From Leucogyrophana mollusca (lineage: Eukaryota > Basidiomycota > Agaricomycetes > Boletales): a DNA stretch of 64,000 bases. The notes below the pieces were generated by a model that was given only the letters and a program-made list of their open reading frames with translations, searched no databases and was not told the origin of the DNA. Below are positions 48,123-59,889 of this stretch, piece by piece. Location of the stretch: contig MU266339.1 of NCBI GenBank assembly GCA_021014945.1, forward strand, positions 1 through 64,000, given 5' to 3'. Within the stretch, counting starts at the first letter, position 1. Every line of letters starts with the position of its first letter. A program made the translations under genes and the position numbers.

Positions 48123-50375
48123 ATGATCATGGCGGTCTCCCAGGACACTGTAAATGAAGTCGAGAACGCAGATGTCATAGATGTAGACTCAGACGACAGT
48201 CATACAGCACTTGCAGACGTCCCCCGCGGCGCGCCAGTAGAAAAGGCAAGCGATGTTCGGAATAACAAGTCTTCAGTAAACATTGATTGATAATAATTCG
48301 CAGCGGAACCCTCTCGGTCATGAGGTGACCTTGCTTTCTTCTGTTATGCTCAATCTCGGGCAAATGCTCGGGTCAGGAATCTACTCAGTTCCCGGGGTTG
48401 TCCTCAATTCAGTAGGATCAATCGGACTTTTGTTCATCTTCTGGCTCTTAGCACCTATATTTGCACTTGGTGGGTACACCCATTTCTATCGGAGAGATCT
48501 TTGGCACTCATGTGGGTGCAGGTGGCCTCATGCTTTACAGCGAACTGGCTGGCATGTTTCCTAACCGCTCCGGAGCGGAGGTTGTATACCTCGAGAAAGC
48601 CTATCCCCGCCCTCGATTCTTTGTACCCGTTACATTTGCGGTGACATCAGTTCTTCTCTCGTTCGTATATCGCGCGACTGGAGTGGATGTTGGTTTAACA
48701 CTTCCTTCACAGATTCAGCGCGACAAATTCTATTGTATTCGCGCAATATGTACTGACGATCTTCGATGCTCCCATCACGCCTACTAGTCAGACCACGCTT
48801 GCCCTTCTTGTGTGCACCTTCAGTGTGGCAGGTGAGCATTGACCCCTCAAATTGTAATTTGTTGTTCACCCATACACACCAGTTGTCGGTATTTCAACCA
48901 AATGGTCCTTGAGAGCCGTTAACTTCCTGACCGGGCTGAAAGTCATCTCCCTGATATTGTAAGATCCTTCTCACTCCAAGGGGTACTCTAGCCGATAACC
49001 ACCAAACGTCCGTTAGTCTTGTTGCTACAGGAGCTCTCGTGCTCTTGGGGGCAACTCGTATCACAGACCCATATTCAAATTTCCGCTCACCTTTCAGCGG
49101 GAGCACATCTAATCCTAATTCTCTCGCAACCGCTCTCGTCAAGACCAACTTTGCGTTCGTGGGCTGGCACAACGCGTTCAACGTCCTTGGCGAGGTTAAA
49201 GGGGTAAACCCGGTTCGCACAGTGCGGAAGGCTGGGTTCATTTCCCTGCTTATAGTTACATTGCTGTTTTTCTTCACAAATGTCGCCTATGTCGCTGCTG
49301 TGCCGAAAGAGGAGATCAAGGGATCGGGACAACTCGTTGCAGCGCTCTTCTTCAGGCATGTTTTTGGGGATGGAGTTGCGTCGAAGCTATTACCGGCTAT
49401 GGTGGCTTGCAGTTGTGTCGGAAATATTGTGAGCTTTCCCGTTTCGCACGAATTAGCCCCCATAGTCCATGACACTGACGCGAAATTAGATTGCTGTTGT
49501 AAGTCCCTCTCTTCGTTACCTCCGCCATTTCACTTGTTCATGAGTCAACATTCGTAGACTGTCGGTCAAGCGCGCGTGCTGCGTGAAGTGGCGCGGCAAG
49601 GGCTTCTTCCATACCCCACCTTTTTCGCTTCGACGAAACCGTTTGGGACACCTCTCGGACCTGTTAGCTTGAAATACCTCTTGACTGTATTCGTCATCGT
49701 CGTCCTCCCCGCGGAAGATGCGTTCAACTTTCTCCTTGACCTCGCTTCATACCCCAATCTTGTGCGTTCTACATGTTTCTCCTGTATTGAATTAACATCA
49801 ACAATACTAGGTATTCCATGGCGCGACGGCGATTGGTGTCTGGCTTCTACGCCGCAGGAGGGCCCTCGCAGGGCTGCTGCCTTCTGTATACCAGGCAAAG
49901 AACGTCTTCGTTGTGCTGTACCTTCTGAGTGCGGTGTTCCTTCTGATAATGCCGTGGTAAGTACCGGGCTCTAACAACTACTGTGTTCATGTTAACGCGC
50001 TCACGCCCCGCTCAGGATCCCACCGGAACGCGGACATGGCGATGTGTCCTTCTGGTACGCCACGTAAGTCATCTTTGGCTACAATCTTACATACTGTATT
50101 CTTACTGCTGCTCCAGCTATTGCGTCGTCGGCCTCGGAGTCCTTGCGGTAAGATTACTTCTGTGTTCATCTATCCTCAGGCCTCAGTGCTTACATCGCAC
50201 TGAACAGCTCTGTGGTGTCTACTATTGGGTTTGGATTATCTTGATGCCTAAGTTGGGGGGCTATAAGATCGTGGAGGAGGTTGAGCAGCTGCCAGATGGC
50301 GCGATGACTGCACGTTTAGTTCGGCGGTATAACACACCTCCAAGTGAAGAGCGAGAGCCCCTACTAGGGTCATGA
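48123..50375 (+). CDS. Methionine/LAT-type amino-acid permease (MUP1-like)
   Basis: Multi-exon plus-strand gene. Exon 1 (48123-48245) encodes an acidic cytosolic N-terminus (MIMAVSQDTVNEVENADV). It is joined by a GC-AG intron (48246-48303, AAG|GCAAGC...TTCGCAG) to RNPLGHEVTLLSSVMLNLGQ, then MLGSGIYSVPG, the TM1 helix break typical of APC-superfamily transporters. Later exons give LMLYSELAGMFPNRSGAEVV, VNFLTGLKVISL, TNFAFVGWHNAFNVLGEVKG, GFISLLIVTLLFFFTNVAY, the ARVLREVARQGLLPYPTFFA loop, LLIMPW and a cytosolic tail ending REPLLGS. This is the layout of fungal high-affinity methionine permeases and L-type transporters with about 12 membrane spans. Introns inferred at several points, one unusually long (about 127 nt, 49430-49556). 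Substrate is inferred from the family. Confidence 0.8.
48246..48303 (+). other. GC-AG intron in the permease gene
   Basis: The donor reads AAG|GCAAGC and the acceptor TTCGCAG|CGG. Removing these 58 nt joins the acidic N-terminus in frame to the conserved RNPLGHEVT. No GT donor nearby gives the same join. Confidence 0.7.
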
Positions 50376-50829
50376 TGCTAATTTGACCTCGCTGGTGTAC
50401 GCTACGAATTGTTAGAATATAATAGACCATCAGATGGGAAAGGGCATGTCGCGTTTGTTGCCATGTGAAGCCAACCGGCTTACTTGGTTTCGTACATCGG
50501 TTAACTCACCTGTACCTTCCTGCCTGCTGCGATGTTGTCGTTTTTGCTGGAAGTCGGCTAGTCGCGTCGCATCTCGCCAACCTTCAGGTGGGTCTTGTAC
50601 CCTCCCAGGGGCGCGTGTAGACCGACGTGATGTTTGCTACTCAGTAGAGTACAGAGTATCGTGAGTTAGCTGTCGCATTGCATTCGCCATTCGGCAGAAA
50701 ACGCCCAGGCTTCAGTAAACAGGGGGTTTGTCAAGTCTGCGATCTACACAATACAATATACCCAATGTGTATCATATATTTGTATCAGAACCCACACGAG
50801 CATCATGAAATGACCAGGTCTTGCGTCTG
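50376..50829. other. Intergenic region after the permease
   Basis: About 450 bp with no gene seen; holds the 3' flank of the permease. Confidence 0.5.
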
Positions 50830-51330
50830 GCAGTCAGCAGAGCTGATATTGTCCGTATTTCGAAGCAGCAGAGTTTGAGGGCGGGCGGCTGCTTGGTTTG
50901 CATACGGCCATGAATATTGCAGCGAATGAGGTAAATATACAGACCTTGCAGGCGCCCGCTTCCCAGGTGACTTTGTATTCTTGGTTGCACTTGACGACTG
51001 GTTCTGCCTGGCGAAGCGTGCTCCACGTTAGGAGTGACACGACCCAAGCTTCCAAACACAAACCTTCTCTGAGAGGAGCCGGCACCATTTTTTCCATTCC
51101 AAGTACGAGGGGTAGCCTTAGTTTCGACCTGCATGGCGCGGATACAGTGGGATTCGAATTCCTCGGGCTGGGCGGGGGGAAGGTGATTTCTAGACCACAT
51201 CTGACATGAGCGGAGCGCAAAAGACACGCATGCTGCTCACCTATCCATGGCGGCGGGGTTGCTTGGGTTTCTGTCGGACATGAAGGTGACAAGTAAGAGT
51301 TGAGAAAGACCAGCGCCAATAGCGCACTGG
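50830..51330 (-). pseudogene. Decayed member of the unknown dispersed family (second copy)
   Basis: On the minus strand one frame reads QVETKATPRTWNGKNGAGSS, matching the QFETKATPRTHN block at 51.5-52.1 kb and QYETKATPRTYN at 24.0 kb. About 200 nt later another frame reads PALKLCCFEIRTISALL, matching the second block of those copies. Order and spacing of the two blocks are kept, consistent with two exons. Stops in each frame make this copy look decayed. Family not recognised. Confidence 0.5.
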
Positions 51331-51334
51331 TATA

Positions 51335-52430
51335 TCAAGGATCTATTCCGGTTCCGCACGTTGTGGACGCATGCATCAGACTTTTCATGGCGATGCAAAC
51401 TTCTGGATGCTGTGGGTAAGGTGGGGAACAGGGGTCGAAATCATGGATCATCCAGTATATCTGCGCTATAATTGTCAGCCATTCGGTCCCGGTCAAGTCT
51501 GAGTCGACGCTGAAATCCATAAGGGAGAGTTTGCCGAACATTCCTCCGTAGAAATAGTCCCAATTTGGCTTCCTTCTTTGAAGATGAACCCAGCATAGCG
51601 CGCATAATTATACAAGAGGGAATTTGTATTGCTCAACGGGGAAGAATGCTTCCTCGTCCTTCGTTGATCCTCGATACCTTTGATACATGCTGAAGTGAAA
51701 GAGCGATGTGCGTTTAGCATAAGTAGTATTGCCCGTATTTCGATGACACAGAATTCGGGGGTGGCTGATTGCTGGAAAGAAATGCATGTGGTCAGAGCCA
51801 CATCTAGGAAAGAGTGATGTAACTAACCCGGATGGCGCACGCCGACCAGGGATTTGCGTACCCTTCGATGTGCTCGATGACGACTTCTGTTGCCGGGAGT
51901 CGCTGGGCCTGAAGGCGAACATCAGCATATCGTACCATAAATATCCTTCCATCGCCATCATCTCAAAAACACACCTTTTAGAAAAAGAAGAGCCGACGCT
52001 CTCTCCTGGGTTGTGAGTTCGAGGCGTTGCTTTGGTCTCGAACTGAAGGCCGACCAGGGCATTTCGAAAGCCATCTGCCTCAAGGTCGAAGGCTAGACGA
52101 CGCCTACAAACCATACGGTGTGAGTGCATTGTCCGCACAGATGAAAACAATCTTCACATGTCATCAGTCTGCTTGCTCGATGTTTTGGAGGACATGTTGG
52201 TTCGAGGATTCAGAGGTGTCGAATTGAGGCCATTGACAAGGGTATTTATCGTAGGGCGTACATGCTGTGAACACACGTATTGCCCAGATTGGACATTGCC
52301 TTCTGTGATAAAATGCAGGACGCGTTTTCCTGGCCAGTGCACACTGCCTTCCAGACCAAGACAACAGGAGCAAGTATTCAGAGAGATTTCGGACTACGTT
52401 TCCAGGACAGAACGTTCTGGCCCTTGAGAA
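51335..52430 (-). pseudogene. Member of the unknown dispersed family (third copy, most complete)
   Basis: Minus strand. The first block, RRRLAFDLEADGFRNALVGL running into QFETKATPRTHNPGES, lies near 52020-52110. After a probable intron comes QQSATPEFCVIEIRAILLML (about 51715-51775). Then follow GFIFKEGSQIGTISTEECSA and, in another frame, SLMDFSVDSDLTGTEWLTII running to a stop at 51335. The upstream part (52158-52430) is alike in sequence to 23640-23880 and 60260-60400. This copy preserves the most open sequence, so it best represents the family and could be functional with several introns. I do not recognise it. Confidence 0.5.
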
Positions 52431-52819
52431 TGAAGTGATATACTTAACATATCAGTACAAGCCTCCACAGTGATAGACTCACCACTTCGACCGCGAATAT
52501 TGTTTGTGCAGACCTGGAAGCCAACTAGGGCCAAGTGCTGTGGGGCATATAATGGTTGACCCCAAAATAAATCAACACTTAGGGCTACAACCGAGTGGTT
52601 TTCATACCCCACGAATTTACCAACGAATGCCGAAAGGCTCACTGGAAGTGCGTCAATTGTTGTAGGATGAAAGCTGTACGTTTGAGAGCCGAGAACTGTT
52701 TGGCTGTGGCCCGGGGTACCCCAACATAGCACCTTACTACATCGCACAAGAACTCCGATTAGAAACATGCTCGAATGGTGACCCTTTCCCGGTGAACCCA
52801 GTTGAGCAGTACGCCCCAA
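52394..52819 (-). pseudogene. Fragment related to the unknown dispersed family (fourth copy)
   Basis: The minus-strand frame contains YENHSVVALSVDLFWGQPLY and APQHLALVGFQV, the latter aligned with NALVGLQF and NIPVGIQY of the other copies. The ETKATPRT segment is missing; a possible donor (GTCTGC) follows VGFQ. Strand-like hydrophobic alternation suggests a beta-rich protein, but I cannot identify it. Confidence 0.4.
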
Positions 52820-53286
52820 CGAAGGCCCCGAACCACATCGAGGGCATCACAGGAGTATCACAGGTAGGCACAGGTGAGTAAAGTGAAGTTCTGTCTGCAC
52901 TAGTCACTAACCTCGCCTTTCGCTGTACTTATCTTAACACAGATTGATTTTTCACCGCTGGTGTACCGACATTGATCAGTATTCGAAGGAATTGCAGCAA
53001 CGAACTCTCTGTGGTGTCGTTTCGAACTTCAGAACCCTCAGGAGGCCGCATTGACGCCCTTTCGACAAAGAAGTGCGCGCTCTCGCAGGCACCCAGAGAG
53101 TTCAATCTCACGACGAGACCTCGTGCTACAACTAACTCCATTTGACTTCTGTCGCTTTCCATAAGTAAAAGAATCAGCGATAAAGAATGTCGTGCATCCT
53201 TGCTATCCAAATGCAAGTGTGTTTCAGTGATATCTTGTCGTATTGAGCAGATCCAACAGACCTATCCCACCAAAGAATCAACGAAT
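52820..53286. other. Upstream region of the iminopeptidase gene
   Basis: About 470 bp with no supportable gene; contains the promoter of the following gene. A 95-codon minus frame at 52929-53216 shows no motif. Confidence 0.5.
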
Positions 53287-54270
53287 ATGTCTTCTGCTCA
53301 GCCTTTTGAAGGGGAAGCTAACTTCGATGTGCCCACCGCTGGCAAGCCCTGCAAAACTTGGTACAAAGTATATGGCGACCTCACCTCACCCACTCATCGC
53401 CCACTCATCGTCCTCCATGGAGGACCCGGCTCTACACATGACTACCTCGGGACGCTCTCCGAAATCCACCGTCTCCACTCCATCCCTGTTGTCCTTTACG
53501 ATCAACTGGGCAACGGACGCTCAACGCACCTCCCTGAAAAGATGGGCGACACCACCTTTTGGACTGTTCAGCTCTTCATTGACGAGCTGCACAACCTTCT
53601 ATCGCATCTCGGGATCCACGAGGATTATGCACTGCTGGGACAGTCGTGGGGTGGAATGCTTGCTTCATGCTATGCGGTACAGCAACCCATTGGCTTGAAG
53701 AAGCTCATCATCGCAGACTCGCCTGCGAGCATGGCGCTCTGGATAGAGGTAGCGAATGAGCTGAAGAAGGAGCTCCCGCAGGACGTGCAGGATGCACTGG
53801 ACAAGCATGAAGCTGCTGGAACCATTCAAGATAAAGAATACATCGATGCGACGACAGTATTTTATGATCGCCATCTGTGTAGGATCCACCCTATGCCGAA
53901 GCCTCTGGCAGATTCATTCGGCTGGATGGAACAGGATTCGACAGTCTATTTGACTATGTACGTTTATCTTGTATGTCGTATCTTGATCTCACCTCGGATC
54001 GATACTGTTGGTAGGAATGGTCCCACGGAGTTCCACATCACAGGGTCTTTGAAGACATGGAGTGTGGTTGACGACCTGCATAAGATTAAAGTCCCGACGT
54101 TGCTCATCAACGGGCGGTACGATGAGGCGCAAGACAAAGTGGTCATTCCGTTCTTCCAGCACATACCGAACGTCAAGTGGGTGCAGTTTGCAGATTCCGC
54201 TCACGTGCCCCATCTTGAGGAGACGGCGAGATATATGGCGATTGTAGGGGCTTACTTGAAGGACAACTAA
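53287..54270 (+). CDS. Proline iminopeptidase-like alpha/beta hydrolase (S33 family)
   Basis: Exons 53287-53957 and 54015-54270 with a 57-nt intron splitting a Met codon; 308 residues. The start MSSAQPFEGEANF follows an upstream in-frame GTG-type extension that I rejected. The alpha/beta hydrolase features are all present: oxyanion loop HGGPGS at 44-49, DQLGNGRST at 72-80, nucleophile elbow GQSWGG with Ser120, Asp260 in NGRYDEAQ and His287 in DSAHVPHLE. A helical cap lies between about residues 140 and 225. Known S33 iminopeptidases release N-terminal proline from peptides in the cytosol; related enzymes act on other amides, so substrate is inferred from the HGGPG/GQSWGG pattern. Length fits the family (about 300). 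Frame is intact. Confidence 0.88.
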   Translation: MSSAQPFEGEANFDVPTAGKPCKTWYKVYGDLTSPTHRPLIVLHGGPGSTHDYLGTLSEIHRLHSIPVVLYDQLGNGRSTHLPEKMGDTTFWTVQLFIDELHNLLSHLGIHEDYALLGQSWGGMLASCYAVQQPIGLKKLIIADSPASMALWIEVANELKKELPQDVQDALDKHEAAGTIQDKEYIDATTVFYDRHLCRIHPMPKPLADSFGWMEQDSTVYLTMYVYLVCRILISPRIDTVGRNGPTEFHITGSLKTWSVVDDLHKIKVPTLLINGRYDEAQDKVVIPFFQHIPNVKWVQFADSAHVPHLEETARYMAIVGAYLKDN

Positions 54271-54895
54271 AGGTCGAGGTGGTGGCTATGCCTATATCTT
54301 TTCCATAGATTCATGGTCCCAGGCATATCGCGTGAAGTAGAAAGGTCCAAGCCAATCAATCAGTACAGCTTCAAAATTATTCATACAACCTTAATCGCAC
54401 ATTGTCCCCGTTTTCGAGTGGACAAAGGCCAATATTCGGGCGACGGGTTTTTGGGTTACCTCTTCACACGCAGTATGGCGAATGTCATGTTAAAAACTTT
54501 TGCAACAGGCCAGGTGGGCTGGTCTATCGCCCAAAGGCCTGTCATCGCTGAATTCAGGAGCTGACGCCATGCACCGACATATGGTTTATACATTGATTCC
54601 AGATTCGTCGAATTGGGACCTAAGCATGCCACATCCCCTCCGAAGCTGCTGAGGGCCTTTGGCTATCACAACTGGTTTCCCAAAACTTCCCCCTCTCCCT
54701 CCGAGGTAAGCTCAAGCAGTTCCGAAGGTCATGTCGACACACTCCCTATGGGATGAACTGGCCCTTTCACCCACTTCACCTGGAACGATTGTGCAGCCTT
54801 CCCTCCTAATTTTTTATCATAGACATCCTGCAGGTTTGAGTCGACATAATAACTGTCATAATAGTAACCTATATAAAACACATGAGCCCATCGCA
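54271..54895. other. Convergent intergenic region
   Basis: About 620 bp between the 3' ends of the iminopeptidase gene and the small secreted gene. No gene is supported; it should contain both transcript ends. Confidence 0.5.
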
Positions 54896-55292
54896 TCAAA
54901 AAATAAGCAGCATAATCGAAATGCCTCTACCATGGGTCCCCTTGCAATTAGCCTCGGTGAAGAAGTCGAGCTGCATCTCGTAGTGAGGGAGCTTTGAGTT
55001 GACTGTTGAATATGAGAGATTTCGCTTTTGTGACCCCAGTGCCATGAAGATTAAGACACGAGGATTTCTTCGAGGGGTCGTACGCCAGCTTGCCATTGAA
55101 TGTATGCGAGGCGGGCCTGCCCGGGGCAGCGTGGTTGCAATTGGTGTCAGCGTATATTTGAAGTTGGAAGTCGTCGCCCTTTGGTGGCCCGGGGAGCCCA
55201 AGGTGGCACCCTTGGTCTCGGACTTGTGCTGGGACGCGCATAGCTGCAGCGACGGCAACGAAAAGGCAGGTGATAGCGCTCTTGGAGAACAT
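54896..55292 (-). CDS. Small secreted Cys-containing protein, apparent frameshift near the C-terminus
   Basis: The minus-strand frame from ATG 55290-55292 starts MFSKSAITCLFVAVAAAMRV (signal peptide). It continues with GDDFQLQIYADTNCNHAAPG, a Cys in SSCLNLHG, and SLIFNSQLKAPSLRD, ending at 54948. In the frame one base over, the same DNA reads NSKLPHYEMQLDFFTEANCK to a stop at 54896. That is an internal repeat of the FQLQIYADTNC motif, so the second frame is probably the original one and a single-base indel near 54990-55020 separates them. Either the gene now makes a 114-residue truncated form, or a base error or tiny unseen splice event is involved. Function unknown. Confidence 0.6.
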
Positions 55293-57102
55293 GTAGCTTT
55301 CAAAAACGGTGAAGGACGATTGTGAAGGTCCCGCATTTTTACGCGAACTTATAACGACAGCGGCCCACTATGATATGCTCTTTGACATGCTGGGGACCAG
55401 ACCTGCTGGGGCACGCGGACATCACAAGACTTCACGAGATTGCCATCTGCTTAATCGGTGTTAGTGTTGGGTTCTGTGGTATAGACAACCCGCTGACGTG
55501 CGGGAGGTACTGCGCCAAATCGCGGCTGGACAGTCGAAAGATTCAATCGCAGTACCTACTATTTGCAGGCCAAGACCACCGTGCGCTAGATCAGATTTCG
55601 TGCGGTTGCCATACAGCTAGGAGGGCACGGGTCCTCGAAGGTTCTCGAGGCTCGTGGATGGTACCCACTGCCCGATCGGGTGGGTCTGCTCGGATGCGCC
55701 CCATGATATACGGTGCCAGTACGGTGCTTTTATATGCGTGTTTCCACTTTGATCTGTGGCCTCGATATCGCCTGCAAACAGTTCTGAGCATCGTCCGACG
55801 ATATAATGGGACCAGGGCTAGTACTTGCTGAAGACCGGATTGTTGTACAGTGAGGTGGGTTCTAAACGTTCCGCAGGGCTTTGACCGATGGGTGTCGCGG
55901 AAAACAACTTTCTTTTATGGTCCACGAGGGTACACGTGGGCCGTGGATGGATAATACATAACTCCTGTGCATGCCTCGGGAAATGTCGATAGTTCCTGAA
56001 ACTAGAAGACTCGAATGTTTGTGATGGCAGAGTGCTCGTTACTTTGAGTGCGGATATGTACGGACCATGAGCTAGCAATATCCTGCAATATCCCTTAAGT
56101 TCGAGAGTACTGCGTAGTATTGTCCTGCTTCCGGGTCATGTCTCTGTCTCAGTAGCCTTCCGGATTCTGTTACGCGACGGGAGAGCAAGTCATTCCAAAA
56201 GATACCGTGCCCACGGGGACCGATGTCCGTCAGGCGGACCCCGCCTGCCGGGGAAGCCCTATAAGTAATAGGTCTCCACCCCAGATGTTTATTTCTACGG
56301 GCGGTACACAATGCGAGAGAATTAGCGAAGCTTATTGACAAGTGCGGAACACGCACCGTGGGTTTTTGGTTCTAATCATACCGAGAGTGCTGCCCTTCAA
56401 CCTAATAAGCCCTTCAGGACGGATACGGCCAGGCGAACAAGACGCACCTTTTGAACTCGTCCGTACCTACGGGCACACAGACTGGACACCACCGCCATCC
56501 CGACGAGACGCGAGAAACCCAGCACTCATGGTATTCGAATTTGGCTTCGGACACCATCACCGGTGGCTGTGGATGGCGGGGGCAAGCTACCTTACTCCTA
56601 CGCATTGTGGCAAAAGTGAATACTTCACGGAGAGCGGGATAGGGGGCCAGCCAGATTGTTTCTAATGTAGAAGAAACTACCACACAGCACCGTGCTCTAT
56701 TCGACCAGGTCAGGTTCGTTGAATTCAAGCTAAATTACGGAGCACGTACTTCAACGTATGACGGCGAACTTCGCGGTGTACATAGGATTCGGAATATGCC
56801 CTTAAGAATGCCGCGGAGGGGTGGCTTGAATGGAAATGGTTCGGTGCATGGTACCAATCCTTCGAGGCATTAGACACTATGTAGTGTTCGAAAGCAGTTG
56901 ATTGACGAGTGAGAACAATATCATTGGGACTCAACATCCCTTTTGTAGTCTCCGGCGTATGTACGCACGTCGCAATGATCGCGATATCGAATGAATGTAA
57001 GTATGAATGTTAGTACACATGATCCAACGCCAAAACCCCCTCCAAATAATATGTATACAAAAAAGAAAACGGGCGTGTGCGTTATGGATGAATGCATTGT
57101 TT
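55293..57102. other. Gene-free region
   Basis: About 1.8 kb without a recognisable gene. A 153-codon plus frame (55370-55831) and frames near 56342-56728 on both strands lack motifs. The 3' end of the acetolactate synthase gene adjoins on the right. Confidence 0.45.
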
Positions 57103-59479
57103 TTATGCTTGAGATTTTGTGCTAGGTCTAAGGGTGGGGTGGAGAACCTGTTCATGGAGGGCTTTTCCGGCCGGCACCTGTAACGAAGATTGAGTAATGA
57201 AGACACTAACCAAAATATGCGACCAACCATAGGGTACACGTGCTCGTTTCTCTCGACCAAGCACTCCATGAGGACGGGTTTCGAGCCGTTGTATTCCAGG
57301 AACTCCTTCATCTTTGCAGGCAGTTCCGCGGCGCTGTGGCACCGAATGGCGTGCACACCCATCGATTGAGCGAGCAAAACAAAGTCGGGGTTCGTCATCC
57401 GCGTGTGTGAGTACCGTGCCTCATAAAACAGATCTGCGTGCGACTGCGCGTTACTACCCGTACAGAAAATCCACCAAGAGTATGAGGACCGACCTTGCCA
57501 CTGGAGAACCATTCCCTGGAACTCGTTGTTCAGAACGAGAACCTTGACACCGATGTCGTACTGGGATGCTGTCGCAAGTTCCATAGCTGTCATGCTAAAT
57601 GAGGCGTCGCCGTCGATATCGACAACGGTTTTGTTGGGTGCGGCGACCTTTGCACCGATGGCTGAAGGAAGACCGAAGCCCATGGTCTGATTTAGAACCT
57701 CCGTTAGTCTCAAGATAAACCACGTAAAATTGGCGGGTTACTGACCCCAAGACCACCCGATGTCACCATTGAACGAGGCGTCTTCCATCTAAAGTGTTGT
57801 GCAGCCCACATCTGATGTTGACCGACACCAGTTGTGATGATCACGTCTTCTTTCCTGTGCGCTGTCTGCTTGTCGAGCTCCTCGATCACCTCCTGTGGCT
57901 TGATGCGGGCACCAGCCTCAGACGACGACTTCACGTACGTGAAGGGATATTTCTGCTTCCAGCCCTTGATGTCGGCGAACCATGGCGCGCGCGATGAGGA
58001 CTTGATCAAGGGGACGAGAGCGGCCATATTCGAAACGACGTCACCAAGAACGGGGATGGACGCATCCACGACCTTGTTGATGTTCTTGGGTTGTATCTCG
58101 AAATGGACGATACCACCCCTGCCTTGCAAAGCGGCAGCCTTTGCGGCCGGCGCGAAAGTGTCAACCTTGCCTGTCACGCGGTCATCGAACCGCGCTCCGA
58201 GGGCGATGATCACGTCTGCGTGCTGCATGGCAAGGTTGGCGTACGCGCTGCCATGCATACCAAGCATATGCAGACTCTTCTCATTCGTCTCGTCAAAGGC
58301 ACCAAGGCCCTGGAGGGTGGTAGTTACGGGAATGTTACCCTGCTCGGCAAGCTGGGCGAGCAATTTGGGGCCAAGAGAGGACGAGAGGACACCATTGCCG
58401 GCGTAGATGATCGGACGCTGTGCTTGGTTGATGAGGTCGGCTGCTTGCTGGATGAGTGCCATGTCTGTCGGCGACGCAATGGGCTGCAGGGGGTTAACGG
58501 GGATGGTGTACGAGCCAGGTGTGGTTGCTTTGAAAGGCAGGGGGGTACGAAGGATGCCAGCAGTGACATCCTTGGGCAAGTCGACGAGGACAGGACCAGG
58601 GCGCCCCGACGTCGCGATCTTGAACGCTTCGTTGATGCGGCGTGGGAGTTCAGAGATGTCCTTCACCATGACGTTCCATTTTGTGCAACTCCGTGAGATG
58701 CCAACAATGTCGGCTTCCTGGAAGGCGTCTGAACCGATGGCGGACGTGGCTACCTGCCCACAGAATACCACCAGGGGAACACCGTCGCTCAGGGCGTCTT
58801 GCATGGGCGTAACAACATTGGTTGCGCCAGGCCCGGAGGTTACGAGAACAACACCGGGTTTGCCGGATACACGTGCGTACCCCTCTGCCATATGACCTGC
58901 GCCTTGTTCATGGCGGGGAAGGACAAAGTCAAAATGTTTTGAGTTGTAGATGGCGTCGAAGACGGGCAAGATGGCTCCGCCAGGGTAACCAAAAATGTGC
59001 TTCACATTATGCCGCAGCATCATTTCGTGGAAGATCTGACCACCAGACATTCCAACAAAGGAATGGTCCAACGGGACATTGGTGGGAATTTCCAACGTTG
59101 GAGGGAGAAATGGGACATTATTCTTCGTGGGCAGCTGCTGGAAACCCGGTGCAGGTGTAGGACGGCTGTGAGTAGAGTTAGAGCTTTGCAAACGAAACGA
59201 GGTCGAAGCAGAAAACCCACATGGAGGGCACTGCGACGGCTCCTCTGGTTGATGATCTACTGATATTTCTGGCATGATCTCGTACTCTTGCTTTTGCGTC
59301 GACAATAGATGAGCTTGCAACGGTCGAGCGAGAGCGGGTGAAAGACATCGTTGATGTCGTTTTTGGGGCGCTGCGAACGCGCATTGTTGCAGGGAGCGAC
59401 ATGGTCGTCGTTGAGAACAGCGACGTGAATAGCTAACCGAGGAAGATGAAGAACGAAAACAAACCCAACCTTCTCCCAT
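57103..59479 (-). CDS. ILV2: Acetolactate synthase catalytic subunit
   Basis: Minus-strand exons 57746-59479, 57494-57686, 57228-57433 and 57103-57177, with GT-AG introns of 59, 60 and 50 nt; 735 residues. A Ser/Arg/Gln-rich N-terminus of about 100 residues fits a mitochondrial presequence. The core includes FGYPGGAILPVFDAIYNSKH, RHEQGAGHMAEGYARVSGKP with the catalytic Glu, VTSGPGATNVVTPMQDALSD, GQVATSAIGSDAFQEAD, the FAD-domain RFDDRVTGK, MGFGLPSAIGAK, and the thiamine-diphosphate motif GDASFSMTAMELATA with NNEFQGMVLQW. The C-terminus is HVYPMVPAGKALHEQVLHPT. The enzyme condenses two pyruvates, or pyruvate with 2-oxobutyrate, as the first common step of valine, leucine and isoleucine synthesis. 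The start is the first ATG (59479); ATGs further in could be used. Frame looks intact and functional. Confidence 0.93.
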
Positions 59480-59889
59480 TTTTCTTGGAGCTTGAGTGAC
59501 TCATTCGGACTCATTCGGACTCAGCGTTATTGACCGGCCGACACATCGCCGAGGACTAATTCTCCAAACATATCATGATAAATGCCCCTGAAACGAGTAG
59601 CCAAAAGTCTTCGACAACAAAGATCGTTCACCGAGGACGAGAGTGTATTAGACTGTGCTGGCGCCTGGAGGACCTCCAATTAATATTGAGTCCAACCAAC
59701 CACAAACCAGCGGTTCCAGAGTACTTGTGCCTAGCTGTCGTGGTCAGCCCAAATTAGCCTCACTTGAGCTCTGTCCAATAGCATTCGAAACCAAGAATAA
59801 GCAGTCGAAACAATAATAATCCCCACCCCGCGACGGTGGATGGTCATTACAATCATTTCTGCATAGTCACCAGATACTGGACGATGGTC
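59480..59889. other. Region upstream of ILV2
   Basis: About 400 bp with no gene; must contain the ILV2 promoter. ACTCATTCGG occurs twice in tandem at about 59500-59520, just upstream of the start. Confidence 0.5.

Noticed and set aside
57834..58696. Long plus-strand frames opposite the ILV2 gene (190-201 codons)
   Set aside because: They are shadows of the strongly coding minus strand; no independent motif.
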